A stretch of 64,000 nucleotides of DNA from Tessaracoccus sp. MC1679 (GTDB lineage: Bacteria > Actinomycetota > Actinomycetes > Propionibacteriales > Propionibacteriaceae), in NCBI RefSeq assembly GCF_014164775.1, contig NZ_JACJGB010000004.1, positions 124,001 through 188,000 of the forward strand, in the 5' to 3' direction. This document shows positions 63,563-64,000 of the stretch, piece after piece. The notes under the pieces are model-generated. The model saw only the letters and a program-made list of their open reading frames with translations, did not search any database and had not been told where the DNA came from. The stretch's first letter is position 1. Every line of letters starts with the position of its first letter. A program made the position numbers and the translations under genes.

Positions 63563-64000
63563 ATGCGGAAAAAGATTTCCTTGATTTCCGGCCTCGCGGC
63601 CCTGAGTCTGCTGGCCACCGGATGCCTCGGCGGCGGATCCACCCCTGAGGCCTCGGAGGCCGAGGGTGAAGAGACCGCCAAGGAGACCATCCAGGTCATG
63701 TACGCCTTCTCGGGCGATCAGTCGACGGCCTTCCAGTCGGACATGGACACCTGGGGCGAAGCCAACGGCATCACCTTCGACTGGATCCAGTCCAACGAAT
63801 TCGAAGTCCAGATCAACTCGAAGGTCCAGTCGGGCAACGCCCCCGACATCGCGATCTTCCCCCAGCCGGGCATCCTCAAGGCGTTGGCCGAGGAGGGGGA
63901 GCTGGCCGAACTGAGCACCCAGGTGGATCTGGGCCAGCTCGAGTCGGACATCATCCCTGGATTCCTGGACGCGGCCACCGTCGACGACGTGGTCTACGGG
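63563..64000 (+). CDS. CUT1 sugar ABC transporter substrate-binding lipoprotein, 3' end beyond window
   Basis: The first 146 codons of a family 1 solute-binding protein. Signal and lipobox: MRKKISLISGLAALSLLATGC. The mature part has VMYAFSGDQSTAFQSDMDTW, SGNAPDIAIFPQPGILKAL. The pattern resembles alpha-glucoside-binding proteins. ATG with an AAAGGAG site. It is open at the right edge; a permease operon probably follows. Confidence 0.83.
   Translation, partial: MRKKISLISGLAALSLLATGCLGGGSTPEASEAEGEETAKETIQVMYAFSGDQSTAFQSDMDTWGEANGITFDWIQSNEFEVQINSKVQSGNAPDIAIFPQPGILKALAEEGELAELSTQVDLGQLESDIIPGFLDAATVDDVVYG

Overview
This 64-kb window looks like chromosome from a high-GC actinobacterium, most likely a member of the Propionibacteriaceae. 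The reasons are the high GC with GTG and TTG starts, HrcA/CIRCE with DnaJ2, DUF3097, DUF4192, DUF3516 and DUF5709 proteins, a type-2 malate dehydrogenase, a propanediol-utilisation-type locus, and many genes with a TANNNT box only 6-8 bases before the start codon (a leaderless arrangement). No rRNA, tRNA, CRISPR array or complete insertion sequence was seen.

Layout. Positions 1-3.5 kb hold an accessory segment on the minus strand: a very large P-loop (STAND-like) ATPase that runs off the left edge, led by a winged-helix domain and a degenerate nuclease-like domain, with a perfect inverted repeat over its promoter and a small double-HTH protein upstream. Positions 3.6-12.2 kb hold a flavin reductase, a hotdog thioesterase, a multiple-monosaccharide ABC transporter (mmsA-mmsB-chvE order), and a divergent, tightly overlapping operon of a ROK regulator, an orphan sugar ABC ATPase and a LacI regulator. 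Positions 12.2-29.2 kb are mostly housekeeping: phosphate transporter pit behind a PHO-box-like site, a YgjP-like protease, an L,D-transpeptidase, a fructokinase, leuS, comEA-comEC, holA, rpsT and lepA.

Positions 29.2-35.6 kb are a broken bacterial-microcompartment locus. On the minus strand lie the 3' part of pduL, then eutJ, a flavoprotein, eutN/pduN, pduO, pduP and a coupled malate dehydrogenase. Head to head with the pduL fragment is the 3' part of an iron-dependent alcohol dehydrogenase. Both genes are cut at the same point near 34.76 kb, and no shell hexamer, diol dehydratase or regulator remains in the window. This reads as a deletion scar, although an assembly collapse has to be excluded.

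Positions 35.6-49.9 kb carry hemW, DUF3097, an inositol-phosphatase-like enzyme, a metallo-beta-lactamase-fold enzyme, hrcA-dnaJ-rsmE-tgt, a queuosine-precursor transporter, and phoH-ybeY-permease-corC-era. Positions 50-53.3 kb hold a CUT1 sugar ABC operon without an ATPase gene. Positions 53.3-60.4 kb hold leuA behind a leucine-codon leader peptide and competing hairpins, a DUF3516 helicase, a two-hotdog thioesterase, and divergent uppS/recO. Positions 60.3-63.4 kb are a complete zinc-uptake operon ending in its own Fur-family regulator, with a Zur-like box over the -10 element. A second CUT1 binding-protein gene starts at 63563 and runs off the right edge.
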